A stretch of DNA of 64,000 bases from Lepidostoma basale. Its lineage: Eukaryota; Arthropoda; Insecta; Trichoptera; Lepidostomatidae. Positions within the stretch are counted from its first letter, which is position 1. Each line of letters begins with the position of its first letter. A program made the translations under genes and the position numbers. Location of the stretch: positions 1,550,001 to 1,614,000 of the forward strand of contig JAHDVF020000106.1 of NCBI GenBank assembly GCA_022606425.2, given 5' to 3'. Below, piece after piece: positions 21,449 to 31,985 of the stretch. The notes beneath the pieces were generated by a model. The model saw nothing but the letters and a program-made list of their open reading frames with translations. It ran no database searches and had not been told where the DNA came from.

Positions 21449-21724
21449 CTAAATTGCATTCCTATCTTGAGAATTTGTCGCAAAATTTAGCCGATACTTA
21501 CGGAAATGCTTGTTCCGCGCCTCATCTGCTTCTTCCGATAATAATCCAACAGGCAAAAGTGCATGTTCCAAGACAGTTGCTCCATGAATCAGTATTTTAT
21601 GCATGGTATGAGTCATAGGATTCCAGGCATATAAGTCTACATACATTTTTGCAGTTTCAAATCCGTATTCTGCGAATTTTTTCAAGTCGACTTTATGGAC
21701 ACTCGATATTATTTCCAATATCAC
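21449..21724 (-). pseudogene. Partner segment of the unrecognised 21769-22360 gene, frameshifted
   Basis: The minus frame reads KKFAEYGFETAKMYVDLYAW, MHKILIHGATVLEHALLPVG and SEEADEARNKHFRKYRLNF and then stops near 21449. Moving one frame, the sequence continues DIINRLLISSDPFI to about 21405, so a frameshift near 21470 is likely. The style (HKILIHG, LLPVGLLSEEA.EARNK) looks like a conserved arthropod repetitive gene family that I remember only by pattern. If the frameshift is real, this copy is dead. Confidence 0.45.
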
Positions 21725-21768
21725 TTTAAAACTTTTTATTGCTATTTATTACTACTTCATACTGTTAC

Positions 21769-22360
21769 CTTGAAAGGTCGGCTTCCACAAACATTGAAAC
21801 GGCAGCTGTTGGATCTAACTGTGATTGTTTTTCACAGTGTTTTGATGTATTATATGCTTTCTGATATGCCTGAGCTGTCTGAGGAGAATTGGAAATGTCT
21901 TTTAGGATATTAGACGCAATCCTTTCTCCAGATTTTTGAAATGATGTTTGAGTAGCATGTACTCGTATTAAGACTTCTTTTTCTATAGTATTGCGTACTT
22001 CTTGTGTTTTTCTTCGTTTGATCCTCACACTTGAGTCTTCAAATGACTTTATGGGTCGACCAGAAGAATTCCGTTTAGCCCTCGGTATTTCAAATGTTCC
22101 TTGTAGCCACGTTTCATTCTTTTGAAGAAAAAATTGTACATTTTTATACTCTTTTGTCCACTTTTTCTTAAATTGTGATGTCAATTGTGAAATTTTATGC
22201 TTCACTTCTTTCTTTTGCTCGTCTGAAAATTCATCTTGCGATAAAATATATCTCTTAAGATATATCAGCTTTTCGTCAAAACTTAGCAAGTCTTGTTGTT
22301 GAATTTTATCAAAAAGTACTCTACGCTTTACTGTTTGGGTTACTGAGTAACCTTCAAGTT
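21769..22360 (-). CDS. Exon of an unrecognised conserved protein family
   Basis: Uninterrupted about 197-codon minus-strand frame between a good acceptor (TATATTTCAG, ends 22361) and a donor AAG|GTAACA (21768). It reads YSVTQTVKRRVLFDKIQQQD, then KWTKEYKNVQFFLQKNETWL, then SSGRPIKSFEDSSVRIKRRK. It is lysine/glutamine-rich and probably helical, with a basic GRPxKxFxxxSxRxKRRK patch that could bind nucleic acid or be a nuclear localisation signal. No membrane segment or signal peptide. Earlier exons would lie to the right of 22360; none is evident. Such genes are often multi-copy in insects, so a transposon origin is possible. Confidence 0.5.
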
Positions 22361-23424
22361 CTGAAATATAATATAAACTCATTAAAAAGAAAAATTAATT
22401 AATCTTGATATAAGGGGGTTTTGCACTCGTATGATTCATTGACCCTAAAAATATTGAATTCGAGGGAATTCACAGCCAATTTTGATGCGTTTATTAAGCA
22501 CAAACCCTCTATTTTTAGTTACAATCAAAAAAACTTTGCCAAAACACGTGGAAATACAACAAAAACCATTTTGAATTCAAAAAACAATAAATTATCTACA
22601 AAAAAATTGATCATGACTTTCATCCTACTAAAATATATTAATTTATCAATATATTTTAATATAACCTATCAGTATATTTGTATGATAACCTGTAATTGCA
22701 GAATCCATCACAAAATTTTCGTAAACGAACACCAAATTAAAAATATTCACTTTTTAAATAAATGATTTTTCAAGAATGCACTAAAACGATACGGACAGTT
22801 AGAACGACAGTCGAATACAAACTGACATCCTCCAGCCCACACTTTGAATTAGATGACGGAAAGGGTTGCTCGTTATTTGGTGTCTATTCAAGATTCCCAG
22901 AAACTGTTTATTTCTTATCGGGGACAAATTCTACGAATTCGATTTATGGCCGGCTAATAACAGGAAATACCCCTTAGTGCGGCGGTGCGGGCTGCGGAGA
23001 ACAGATAGGATTCTAGGCGTTTTGCGTTTTGTTTTAGCTACGGGCAGTTCCATGGATCACGACCCTCAGTAATGAAGATACGAAGAAAAAAGAATAATAA
23101 TTACTCTATAAAATGTTTTTAGATGTATTTTTAGTACTATACAATAATGTTGTAAACACCTTGTAGTTGGTGTCAGAGTGCGCGCTCGGCGACAAAAAGA
23201 CACCCCGCGTTGGCCTCTCGGAATTATTAGAATATTGCATTCATAAATACGCTGTAGGCAGGAGAGATGAGCGAACCGCAGCCACACTTCCCTCCTACAT
23301 ATTATATTAATCCTATATCAAAATATAGGCGAGACATTCCTTCGTAACTAATTCGTACATAAACAAAGCGAATTCACAAATACACCTATGAAACTGGCCG
23401 AAGATTAATGAAAGTAGAATAAAA
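22361..23424. other. Unassigned sequence
   Basis: AT-rich to 22760, then GC-richer at 22770-23080 with a 71-codon plus frame (22762-22977) of no recognisable family. 22945-23000 repeats (inverted) the block near 20822-20866. Confidence 0.35.
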
Positions 23425-23495
23425 CTAACTAAACATCACGCCGTTTCACCTAAGGGGTAGGCAGAAGGAATGATCCGCTACACCCTTCTTTCGAA
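23425..23495 (-). mobile_element. LINE-A 3' end fragment
   Basis: ACTAACTAAACATCACGCC with the following AGGGGTAGGCAGAAGGAATG, then cut off by the palindromic element. Confidence 0.7.
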
Positions 23496-23572
23496 TAATT
23501 GCGTAGATTTTCACGGTTGGCAGCAATATGTTTTGTGTGATTTTGGGTAACATCTTGTGATTTCTCGTTCAC

Positions 23573-23611
23573 GACCGAAGTTTCGGAGATCGTTGCAGTC
23601 TCCATCTTCAG
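23573..23611 (-). ncRNA. Hammerhead-ribozyme-like motif
   Basis: Minus strand order: CTGAAGA core, one extra T, stem II GGAG/CTCC with an 11-base loop, GAA, stem III AC-TTCG-GT, cleavage base C. The core agrees with the CUGANGA consensus. Stem I pairing is weak here. Confidence 0.55.
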
Positions 23612-23722
23612 GGTAATGTGGTGGTGGTAATAAGTGTGGTATGAGTTGTGTCTGCTAAGGTAACTCTCTGGTGTACCATGTCGCCGGCAGTGTGTCACAC
23701 TTATTACCACCACCACATTACC

Positions 23723-23761
23723 TTGAAGATGGAGTCTGCAGCGAATTCCGAAACTTCGGTC
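23723..23761 (+). ncRNA. Hammerhead-ribozyme-like motif (inverted partner)
   Basis: TTGAAGA core (C3 changed to T), extra T, stem II GGA/TCC, GAA, AC-TTCG-GT, C at 23761. Confidence 0.5.
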
Positions 23762-23885
23762 GAGAAGGAGAAATCACACGTTGTTACCCAAAATCACACA
23801 AAACATACTTCTTTCGCTTCCTCAACATTCATACAATCGATTTCTTCGACTCCTCACGTGTCGGCGGTTTTTCCACGGCTTCTCT

Positions 23886-24370
23886 TTCCACCCCCAACAC
23901 CCTTATGTATGGAAGCGAAGCATGGAACTGGCAGAAGAAGGATGAGAGCAGAATAAATGCGGTAGAGATGAGGTCCCTAAGACGTATGTGTGGTAGAACG
24001 ATGTACGACAGAATCTCAAATGCTGATATTAGGAAGGAGTGTAGAGCGAAAGAAGGTATTATGAACAAAATTATGAAAGGTTCGCTTCGTTGGTTCGGAC
24101 ATATGGAGCGCATGGGTGAAGAAAGAATGGTTAAAAAAGTATACGTTAACAATGTAAATGGAGTAAGGAATCGAGGTAGACCGAGGAAAACATGGCATGA
24201 CCAAATCAATCAAATATTAAAAGTTGGTCATGTCAGAAGCCGGAAGAATCGACGTGCGTGTATGACTCGATGTATGAATGTGGAGGAGGCTAGAGAGGTG
24301 TGCCAGGATAGAGTAGTGTGGCGGTCCATTCTCTCTGCCTACCCCTGCGGGGAAACGACGTGATGGTTTG
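23886..24370 (+). mobile_element. LINE-A C-terminus, best preserved copy
   Basis: Open frame from about 23886 to the stop at 24361: TLMYGSEAWNWQKKDESRIN, VEMRSLRRMCGRTMYDRIS, LRWFGHMERMGEERMVKKVY, GRPRKTWHDQINQILK, CMNVEEAREVCQDRVVW, RSILSAYPCGETT-stop, then the 3' end CGTGATGGTTTGTTG. The region corresponds to the end of an RTE/BovB-like endonuclease-reverse transcriptase; the RT palm and endonuclease are truncated away. The start of the 230-codon frame (23671) lies in the palindromic repeat and is not part of the element. Confidence 0.9.
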
Positions 24371-24374
24371 TTGT

Positions 24375-24632
24375 TGTTCTCTTTCCACTCAACATTTTAA
24401 CCATTCTTATCTCATCGTTCCATATGATCAAATCATCTTAGGGATCTTTTTTTTTATTTTACTTATAATGCAATTATCTGCCTTACATTTCTTCCTTATT
24501 TCCCATACATTATTCTTAGAGATCTCATTTCTACAGCATTTATCCTACTTTCATCATTCTTTTGCCAGCTCCAAGCTTCACTTCGATACATAAGGGTTGG
24601 CAATAGAACCCTATTATGTACTGCCATCTTTT
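24375..24632 (-). mobile_element. LINE-A fragment, left of an L2-like insertion
   Basis: Minus strand; corresponds to the MYGSEAWSWQ / VEMRSLRIMC region. Continues at 25080-25300 after the L2-like LINE. Confidence 0.75.
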
Positions 24633-25079
24633 TAAAGGGTCAGATGGACTGACGTGCCAGGCAGTTTTTAAAGCGCTTCACGGAATGGCACCAGCCTATA
24701 TATCTGAACTTTGTGTTGCTATATATATATAGCCCTAACTTGCGGCAATCTACGCTTCGATCAGCAAACTCCTCGGCAATAGGCAGATTAGTTGAGCCAA
24801 AGCGCAACCCCCGGACAAATGTCGGAGATCGGGCTTTCGCAGTGGCAGGTCCGTCCGCCTGGAATATGCTTCCTGCACGCCTCAGATGCATTGACAATCC
24901 GACATTTTAAATCTCACCTAAAAACCCACCCTTTCGAAATTTCGCTTAAAATGTAAATAACGGTTATCTGATTGCTGGTGTCACATGCAGCTCTCGTGAC
25001 TAAAAACATTGTCAAAGCGCCCTTGAGGTGAGCTATACACGAAAACGGCGCTATACAAATTAGCCTAATTATTATTATT
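24633..25079 (+). mobile_element. L2/CR1-like LINE C-terminus and 3' UTR
   Basis: Plus strand codons give QAVFKALHGMAPAYISELC, then NVGDRAFAVAGPSAWNMLPA, RLRCIDNPTF and the region of FKSHLKTHPFEISLKM. GDRAFxVAGPxxWNxLPxxLR followed by FKxxLKTHLF is the classic end of L2/CR1-type LINEs. The 3' UTR includes CAAAGCGCCCTTGAGGTGA and AACGGCGCTATACAAATTAG and ends in (TTA)n. Inserted within a LINE-A copy. Its 3' end is also in the 116-bp tandem array and in short copies at 27480-27556 (+) and 30507-30575 (-). Confidence 0.8.
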
Positions 25080-25300
25080 ATGTTTGCTTCAGTGGATATG
25101 TTTCTATTTGCAATGATGACTTTGATAGCGCCATTTATTTTGTTTCCAGCACCAACCTTTCTTTCAATGTCTTTTTCCATTTTTCCATCTGTTGTAAACA
25201 TGCTTCCCAAAATAATAAAATTCGGTAACTTGCTCCAATTTCTCACCATTCGCATTTCTGTCACTATTTGTCATACATTGTTCCTTCTCAAACACCATCA
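25080..25300 (-). mobile_element. LINE-A fragment, right of the L2-like insertion
   Basis: Minus strand: FIILGSMFTTDGKMEKDIER, KVGAGNKINGAIKVIIA. Continues the LINE-A copy of 24375-24632 upstream. Confidence 0.75.
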
Positions 25301-25675
25301 CTTTAGATTCACTTACGTACAAGTATCATATACTGTTTTTGATTATATGATTGATTCGATTGTTTACGTTTTATCCTCGATCTATACACCTTTATCGTCA
25401 CACGTGATGGTATGCAGAATGCCTATTAAGGTAAACCGTTCATAATGACGCTTCCATATTACAGATGTGTCATTCAATTGTTAGAGGATTATTCACAGAT
25501 GACGTTTGCACATTCCAATCATTTTAAATATCGACTGTGCTAAATAGCACAATAGAGTTCTTGTGCTAACCCTTACGCACGAAATTGCAGTATGGAGCTA
25601 GAGAGGATGAATAACGAGAATATGACATGCTAGAGAATTTAAATCACTATGGATAACTTACTAACTAACTAACAT

Positions 25676-25837
25676 AATCAAATGATTTTACTGAAATCTC
25701 TTGATGGAAGTTCATTTTAAATAATAATTAAATAAAACGATGTTTTTTAACTCTCGATGCCAGCGAGCCTGGCGAAACCGGTCGCTGTCTAAATAAAGAC
25801 AAAAGTGTTAAAAAACATCGTTTTATTTAATTATTAT

Positions 25838-25845
<8 letters not shown>
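25676..25845. repeat. Foldback element with a central hammerhead-like motif
   Basis: Inverted arms at 25727-25751 and 25807-25836 (TTAAATAAAACGATGTTTTT outward). The arm sequence recurs at 33951-34055, 51080-51105 and 52830-52860. The outer part ACTGAAATCTCTTGATGGAAG is shared with 34073-34095 in inverted orientation. Confidence 0.75.
25751..25783 (+). ncRNA. Hammerhead-like motif, core mutated
   Basis: CTCTCGA (consensus CTGANGA broken), extra T, perfect 5-bp stem II GCCAG/CTGGC (25759-63 and 25769-73), GAA, palindromic stem III ACCGGT, cleavage base C. Confidence 0.5.
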
Positions 25846-26470
<625 letters not shown>

Positions 26471-26487
26471 ACAAAAGACACAGTATA

Positions 26488-26542
26488 TTTTGCAACCATG
26501 ACGAAGCTCCGACGGGAACGAAACCGGTTGGTTTTAACAAAA
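26488..26542 (+). ncRNA. Hammerhead-ribozyme-like motif with internal-loop stem I
   Basis: Stem I: TTTTG (26488-92) with CAAAA (26538-42), an internal loop C versus TTAA, then AACC (26494-97) with GGTT (26530-33). Core ATGACGA (C3 changed to A), extra A, stem II GCTCC/GGAAC (one mismatch) with loop GACG, GAA, palindromic stem III ACCGGT, cleavage base T at 26529. A stem I with an internal loop beside the core is the known layout of type I hammerheads. Confidence 0.6.
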
Positions 26543-26559
26543 TAAATTGGTGTAAAAAC

Positions 26560-27020
26560 TAATAAAAGTGTATTAATATTATTTTGTTTTTTCTCTCACC
26601 GTATCGTTTCTGACTCTGTCTCTTAGGCTTATTCCTAACATGGCTCTTTGGGTCACTCGTATTGGACAATGTTACAGTTTCAAGACCATAAGTACCAACT
26701 GGCAGAACATGGGCACAGAGAGAAAAAACAAAAGTCACCGACATCATCCACCGGGTGGATACTCTAAAATGGCAATGGGCAGGTCACGTGGCCAAAAGCT
26801 CAGTTGAAAAATGGCCAAGAAGACTGCTAACTCGGAGACCGTGGACGGCATAGAGAAGTGCAGGGCGACCGCAACTACGGTGGAAGGATGATCTGAACAG
26901 ACACGTGGGAATAACCTGGATGCAGTCTGCATAAGACAAAGTGACATGGAAGCGAATGAAGGAGACCTTTGTCCAGGAGTGGACGGGAATAGGCTGAGGA
27001 AGATGAAGAAGAGAAGAATA
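26560..27020. mobile_element. LINE-E remnant, two inverted parts
   Basis: 26575-26700 is minus (TTAGGCTTATTCCTAACATG, as at 62300). From about 26715 it is plus: VDTLKWQWAGHVAKSS, PRRLLTRRPWTA, SAGRPQLRWKDDLNRHVG, ITWMQSA, ETFVQEWTGIG. An inversion or two independent insertions explains the switch. Confidence 0.75.
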
Positions 27021-27479
27021 AATTAAGTAAATAAAATCCAGTATTCGTCTACAAGTATTTGTATACATTCAAAATGTTGTATAAAATAAAAAATGGTCCA
27101 AGTTAGCATATAAATTGGAGTGACATCTCCAGGCGTTATCTAGCAGTGCGTTAATGGCGGTAGCCTTTCACATTGTGTTAATAAAAATATCTTCTGCTTA
27201 ATGCTTAAATCTAGTCTTCACAGATGGCGCTAGTGTGTAGATTGAAACAAACATGTGAAGTTTGGTGTTACATATTAACATATATACAACTTCCAAAAAT
27301 TTGTCAGACATGGTGGTCGTAAGAAGGGTGGGATGGGGAATGTTGTATTACATAAAGCGTGCGCTTAACCCAACCAATGACAGGTCATAAGTCCTGTAAA
27401 CACCTCGATCACCATATTCGTAAATACTTTTAAACCGATCGTTTTTTAAGCGGTCACATTTAAACTTTTAGATTTAAAA
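27021..27479. other. Non-repetitive sequence
   Basis: No gene supported. Confidence 0.35.
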
Positions 27480-27556
27480 CACGTCTTAATGCGCCCTTGA
27501 GATGATTACATCACAAAAACGGCGTTTTAAAAGTTAGCATATTATTATTATTATTA
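27480..27556 (+). mobile_element. L2-like LINE 3' tip
   Basis: AATGCGCCCTTGAGATGAT, AACGGCGTTTTAAAAGTTAG and (ATT)n tail; diverged copy of the 25000-25078 end. Confidence 0.7.
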
Positions 27557-27624
27557 TTCTGTTTCCAATTTGCATCTTCGTCTCTATTGAGATGCAATTT
27601 ATCCTTGAATTAATTAAGTGCTTT

Positions 27625-27690
27625 ATATGAAAGAGTTTGTACTCTCTGCCTACCCCTTCGGTAGTGCGGTGTTATTGTTAGTTGATTTAA
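27625..27690 (+). mobile_element. LINE-A 3' tip
   Basis: TCTCTGCCTACCCCTTCGGT followed by GTGTTATTGTTAGTTG. Confidence 0.6.
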
Positions 27691-28129
27691 GAATCAGAAG
27701 CAGTTCTTTATGTTCTAATTGAACTCTTCCAAAGTAAAGTCTATTGTGTTTGTGCATCTGCAGACGGCATTTAGCATCTGTTATGTTCGTTTACTTATAA
27801 ATTTAGGAACGTGACGCAATTCGAGTCTGTCGCTAGGTTCAATAGCGAGTATTGAAATCATTTCTTGAGAAAATTCACTAAAATTCGTAGTCAGCTTTAT
27901 GTGTATATTTTATACGAGAAATGTGAAGCGAAATGTGATACGAATGAGAGAATTTACTACCTATCTAACATTCACGCTATTTCCGCAATTGGATAAGGTG
28001 TATTTATACAGAATTGAAGCAAGAGCAGACCCTGTCCGAACCAAACATATCCTAAAGCGAATCCTACACCATCAATATAATTGATAATAACAGTATTGTT
28101 CAAATCGTTTACTCCTTGAGGATTTTGAG
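27691..28129. other. Intergenic with a LINE-C trace
   Basis: 28012-28070 reads IEARADPVRTKHILKR, a short LINE-C piece (+). Nothing else supported. Confidence 0.45.
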
Positions 28130-28184
28130 CAAATCAGTTTATTTTCTCAAAAGATATTACAAACAACAATTATAATTTAAGCCA
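28130..28184 (-). mobile_element. LINE-B 3' tip
   Basis: AATCAGTTTATTTTCTC and AGCCATCTATTGAGAACATG: the last 55 bp of a minus-strand LINE-B. Confidence 0.7.
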
Positions 28185-28915
28185 TCTATTGAGAACATGA
28201 AAATGAAAATATAAGAAGTGAATGCGGTGCGAATGATGGTGTTGGTCTTTTTGTCCCTGATAGATTTCTCCGACAGCGACAGCACAGATTGTTTTACCAA
28301 CCGGCCACCAGAACCAATCTGCCTCTGGTGACACCGGTGGGAAGAGCAATTAGTCTGCTGAACGCGGTCTCCTCGGAGATCGACGTCTTTTATATTAGTG
28401 AAGGTACGTTCAGGGGACAAATACTCTTGACTTTAGAAAGTATCTTGTCTTCTTAATGTCGGACCATCTCTAATGCGTTCCTGGTACTTTGTTGTATTTT
28501 TATAATATTTTACCTGTACTTAATAGATGCCTTTAACATTTTGTTTGTAATGACTTTTGAGTTAATTAACTGATTTGATTTGATTTGTTATCAACAAAAT
28601 AATGAAAGGATCATTAAGATGGTTTGGACATATGGAAATAATGAATGTAGAAAGAATGGTAAAAAAAATATATGGGAACGATGTAAATGGAACCAGAAAT
28701 AGAGGAAGACCGAGGAAAACGTGGCACGATCAAAGAAATAAAATATTGAATGTCGGCCATGTGAGGAGTCAGAGAAATCGACGCGCGTGCATGACACGAT
28801 ATATGTATGTTGAGGAAACGAGAGAAATATGTCAGGAAAGAAAAGTGTGGCAGTCTTTTATTTCTGCCTATCCCTTCGGCGAGACGGCGTGATGGTTAGT
28901 TAGTTAGTTAGTTAT
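28185..28915 (+). mobile_element. LINE-A copy interrupted by LINE-B
   Basis: LINE-A at 28185-28241 and 28590-28915: SLRWFGHMEIMNVERMVKKI, GRPRKTWHDQRNKILNVGHV, QSFISAYPFGETA-stop, then GTGATGGTTAGTTAGTTAG. Fairly intact. Confidence 0.85.
28242..28589 (+). mobile_element. LINE-B 3' part nested in LINE-A
   Basis: 5'-truncated copy from the LFVPDRFLRQRQHRLFYQ region to the AATTAACTGATTTGATTTG tail. The 5' junction shares GTGTTGGTC-like bases with the target, so truncation at microhomology is likely. Confidence 0.8.
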
Positions 28916-29171
28916 TGGGAACATGTAAAATATAATAAATATGTAATACCAGTAACGCATGAGAGATGGTTCGACATTAGGAATACAAGATACTCTCCAT
29001 AGTCGAGAGTATTTTTTGTCTTCTGAACGAATATGAAAGACGTCGATCTCCGATGCGATCATGTTCAGCAGTTTGATTGCTCTCCCCACCGGCATCACCA
29101 GAGGTAGGTTGTTCTGCATGAAGGGAGATAAAACAGTCTGTGCTGACGCTGTCGAAGATAACCAGCCGGAA
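28916..29171 (-). mobile_element. LINE-B remnant, tail missing
   Basis: Minus strand; frameshifted end of the ORF with AEQPTSGDAGGESNQTAEHD-like reading, as at 60600-60690 and 61740-61860. These three copies form a subfamily with a shared frameshift. Confidence 0.7.
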
Positions 29172-29447
29172 CATAATGGAGTTCTAGTGCCAACCCTTAT
29201 GTATGGAAGTGAAGCTTGGAACTGGCAAAATAAGGATTAAAGTAGGATAAATGCCGTAGATATGAGATCACTGAGAATAATGTGCGGGAAAACTAAGTAT
29301 GATAGAATACCGAACGACGAAATTAGGAAGAAATGTAAGGCAGATGATTACATCGTAAGTAAAAATTATACGATCCCTAAGATGGTTTGGAAGTATGGAA
29401 CGAATGGATGAGAGAAGAATGCTTAAAATGCTGCAAACAAGTTGTGC
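29172..29447 (+). mobile_element. LINE-A fragment
   Basis: Plus strand: GVLVPTLMYGSEAWNWQ, SLRIMCGKTKYDRIPNDEI, RWFGSMERMDERRMLKML. Cut by LINE-G at 29448. Confidence 0.8.
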
Positions 29448-29985
29448 TAGTTCTTCTTCTTCTTCTCCGGCGCTACAACCCTTGGTGGGTCTTGGCCTTC
29501 TCCAAGAAACGTCTCCATCCCGTCCTGTTTCTGGCCGCCACCTCCAAGTCTTGCTGCTCCAGGACCCGACAATCTGCCACGGCACCATCTAGCCATTGCA
29601 GTCTCGGCCTACCGATGCTTCTTCGCCCTGCTGCATTGTCATACAACACTCTTGGGGGGCTCCAGATCTCCCATGCGGTGCACGTGCCCTAGCCAGCGCA
29701 GTCTGTTAATCTTTATACACTTGACCACGCTGACGTCCTGGTATAGATCGTAGAGCTCTGGGTTGTATCTCCGTCTGCACGTCTGACCATCCTTAACGGG
29801 TCCGAAGATTCTGCGGAGGATCTTCCTTTCGAAGCAGTTTATTTTGTTTTCATCCCGTTTAGTGAGCGTCCAAGTCTCCGAGGCATATGTTAGGACTGCT
29901 CTAATCAGCGTTTTATACAGTGTGGTCTTTGTCTTTCGAGACAGTAAACGCGACGCAAGTTGTGTGAGTAGAAATAGCAATTCCT
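29448..29985 (-). mobile_element. LINE-G ORF2 C-terminus
   Basis: Minus strand: LLSRKTKTTLYKTLIRAVLT, YASETWTLTKRDENKINCFE, RKILRRIFGPVKD, INRLRWLGHVHRMGD. The 3' end is GAAGAAGAAG(AACT) at 29448-29465. After the RT domain only. Confidence 0.8.
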
Positions 29986-30264
29986 ACTGGCATGACTAAA
30001 GAAGGTTAGCCTGAAAACGTTTTATTAACATTTGAAAATATAAAAAATATACATCGTGTCACATTCCCAACATCGCAACATCTCTCAATTATCCTCTGAT
30101 CCCTGTGAGCTGCACGCTTATATAATATTATATTCTCATTGAGTTTTTAGTCGGATCTAACAATATAAGAATTAATATTGTTAACGTGACGAACTTACCA
30201 GCTTAATCAGTGATTCCCAAACTCTGTAACCGCTTCAGTCCTGGTAAAAAATAAAAATTACTTC
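29986..30264. other. Non-repetitive sequence
   Basis: No feature supported. Confidence 0.3.
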
Positions 30265-31020
30265 ATTACTTAATGGAACGCCATACCGTTCTGTCCTGAC
30301 ATATCTCTCTAGTTCCTCCACATTCATACATCGTAATATGCACGTTCGTCGATTTTTCCGACTTCGAATGTGGACGCCTTTCAGTATTTGATTAATTTGG
30401 TCATGCCATGCTTTCCTTGGTCTTCCACGACTTCTCTTCCCACTCACACTGCTTGTATACAATATTTTAACCATTTTTCTCTCGTCTATACGTTCCATAT
30501 ACTAATAATAATAAATTGGATGATTTATAGAGCGCCATTTTTACGAATGAATCATCTCAAGGGCGCTGTAGCTCCATTTTATGAACTAGTTGAAGGTAAA
30601 CAATTTAGTTCAAATAAACATTTTGGTTCAGAATAAACATTTTGTTAAAAATAAACATTTTGTTAAAAACATAAGAATTGTTTAAAATGAACATTTTGTC
30701 AAAAGACCAAACCATCTGAGATATCCTTTTTTAATTTTACTTATGATGCAATCATCTGCCTTACATTTCTTCCTTATTTCGTCGTTCGGTATTCTATCAT
30801 ATATCGTTTTCCCGCACAGTGATCTCATTTCTACGGTCTACTTTTATCATTTTTTGCCAGCTCCAAATAAACTTCCATACATAATAATAATAATAAAATA
30901 AATAACCATCACGCGTCTCCGCGGGTGCGAAAGAGAAGGATGGAGTGCCGCATCGGTTAAAGTGTGGCAATACATCCTTTCTGCCTACCCCTTCGGTAAG
31001 ACGGCGTGATAGTTAGTTAG
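30265..31020. mobile_element. Three LINE-A fragments and an L2-like tip
   Basis: 30265-30505 minus ([37 protein letters not shown]). 30507-30575 minus L2-like 3' tip with GGGCGCTGTAGC and ATAATAATAA. 30700-30890 minus (VEMRSLCG-like). 30903-30957 minus tip directly joined to 30957-31020 plus tip ending GACGGCGTGATAGTTAG. Confidence 0.7.
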
Positions 31021-31174
31021 TTAGTATAATATAAAAAGGATGAAATATTTCATATCAATCCATTGGTTCTTTCCTGAAACACAGATTACTTTGTAAATAG
31101 GTAGTTTATAGGTATCTGAGGACATAAAGGACCTTTACGTAAATGTATATATTTTTAAATGTGCAAAATGGTGG

Positions 31175-31590
31175 TCTTCTAGCGACCCTTATGTATGGAA
31201 GCGAAGCATGGAACTGGCAAAAGAAGGATGAAAGTAGAATAAATGTAGAAATGAGATCTCTTAGACGAATGTGTGAATACTCTGTGTATGATAGAGTGTC
31301 GAATGAAAATATAAGAAGTGAATGCGAAAGAAAGAATGTTAAAAAAAATCTGTGTTGACGATGTAAATGGACCCAGAAATAGAGGAAGACCGTGGAAAAC
31401 GTGGCACGATCAAATAAATCAAATATTAAATGTCGGCCATGTGAGGAGTCAGAGAAATCGATGCGCGTGCGTGGCACGATGTATGAATGTTGAGGAATCA
31501 AGAGAAATATGGCAGGAAAGAAAAGTGTGGCAGTCCATTCTTTCTGCCTACTGAGACGGCGTGGTGGTTAGTTAGTTTAGTTAGTTATAT
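31175..31590 (+). mobile_element. LINE-A C-terminus
   Basis: ATLMYGSEAWNWQKKDESRI, LRRMCEYSVYDRVSNENIRS, GRPWKTWHDQINQILNVGHV, MNVEESREIWQERKVWQSIL; an internal deletion at about 31320 removes the GHMERM part. Ends GGCGTGGTGGTTAGTTAG. Confidence 0.85.
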
Positions 31591-31615
31591 CTTTTTGAAA
31601 ATTATTATTATTTTT

Positions 31616-31985
31616 TGTTGAAAAAACTCCTTACATCATTACAGCGCGAGCCAAATCGATGTAAGGGTGAAAAAAAAGATTTCAAATGAAATATACATAG
31701 AACCTTATGAATAGGAATATGCCAGTTATTTCCTCACTGCCCTTATCGTAAGGGTATTCACGAATTCGCCATAATTGCATCCAAAGAGGTCCATCTCTTT
31801 TGCAACCTCATTTAAAAGACGAATCGCTTTCTTCAATACATGAGAATTTCGAAGGGCCTTTGTGCGGCAATTTGGGGCAATAAATAATATAATAGGGAGA
31901 AAGGAAAAATATATTGGAGAAGCTGCGAATGAAATCGTCTCGAGTAACAGAAAATAAATACCCCGATAGCCATCATTTGGCACGG
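31616..31985 (-). mobile_element. LINE-H C-terminus and 3' UTR
   Basis: Minus strand frame: RTKALRNSHVLKKAIRLLNE, VAKEMDLFGCNYGEFVNTL and stop. Its form (RLLNEVAKEMDLF) parallels the LINE-B end (NLLNAVSSEIDVF), so it is a Jockey/CR1-like relative. The 3' UTR includes AAGGTTCTATGTATATTTC and finishes TTACATCGATTTGGCTCGCG, then CTGTAATGATGTAA. A second copy is at 63167-63345. Confidence 0.75.

Larger units (their letters stand above)
23564..23770. repeat. Palindromic element with two inverted hammerhead-like arms
   Basis: Arms of about 70 bp (GACCGAAGTTTCGGA to ACTTATTACCACC) are inverted around a spacer at about 23642-23690. Each arm contains a hammerhead-like motif; the two arms differ at a few positions, so they are old or have evolved apart. 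Confidence 0.75.

Noticed and set aside
23671..24363. Single 230-residue protein starting in the palindromic repeat
   Set aside because: The first about 70 codons are repeat sequence; the LINE-A part begins near 23886.
28900..28915. (TTAG)n as insect telomeric repeat
   Set aside because: The unit is GTTA, not TTAGG, is only 3-4 copies long and sits at LINE-A 3' ends.
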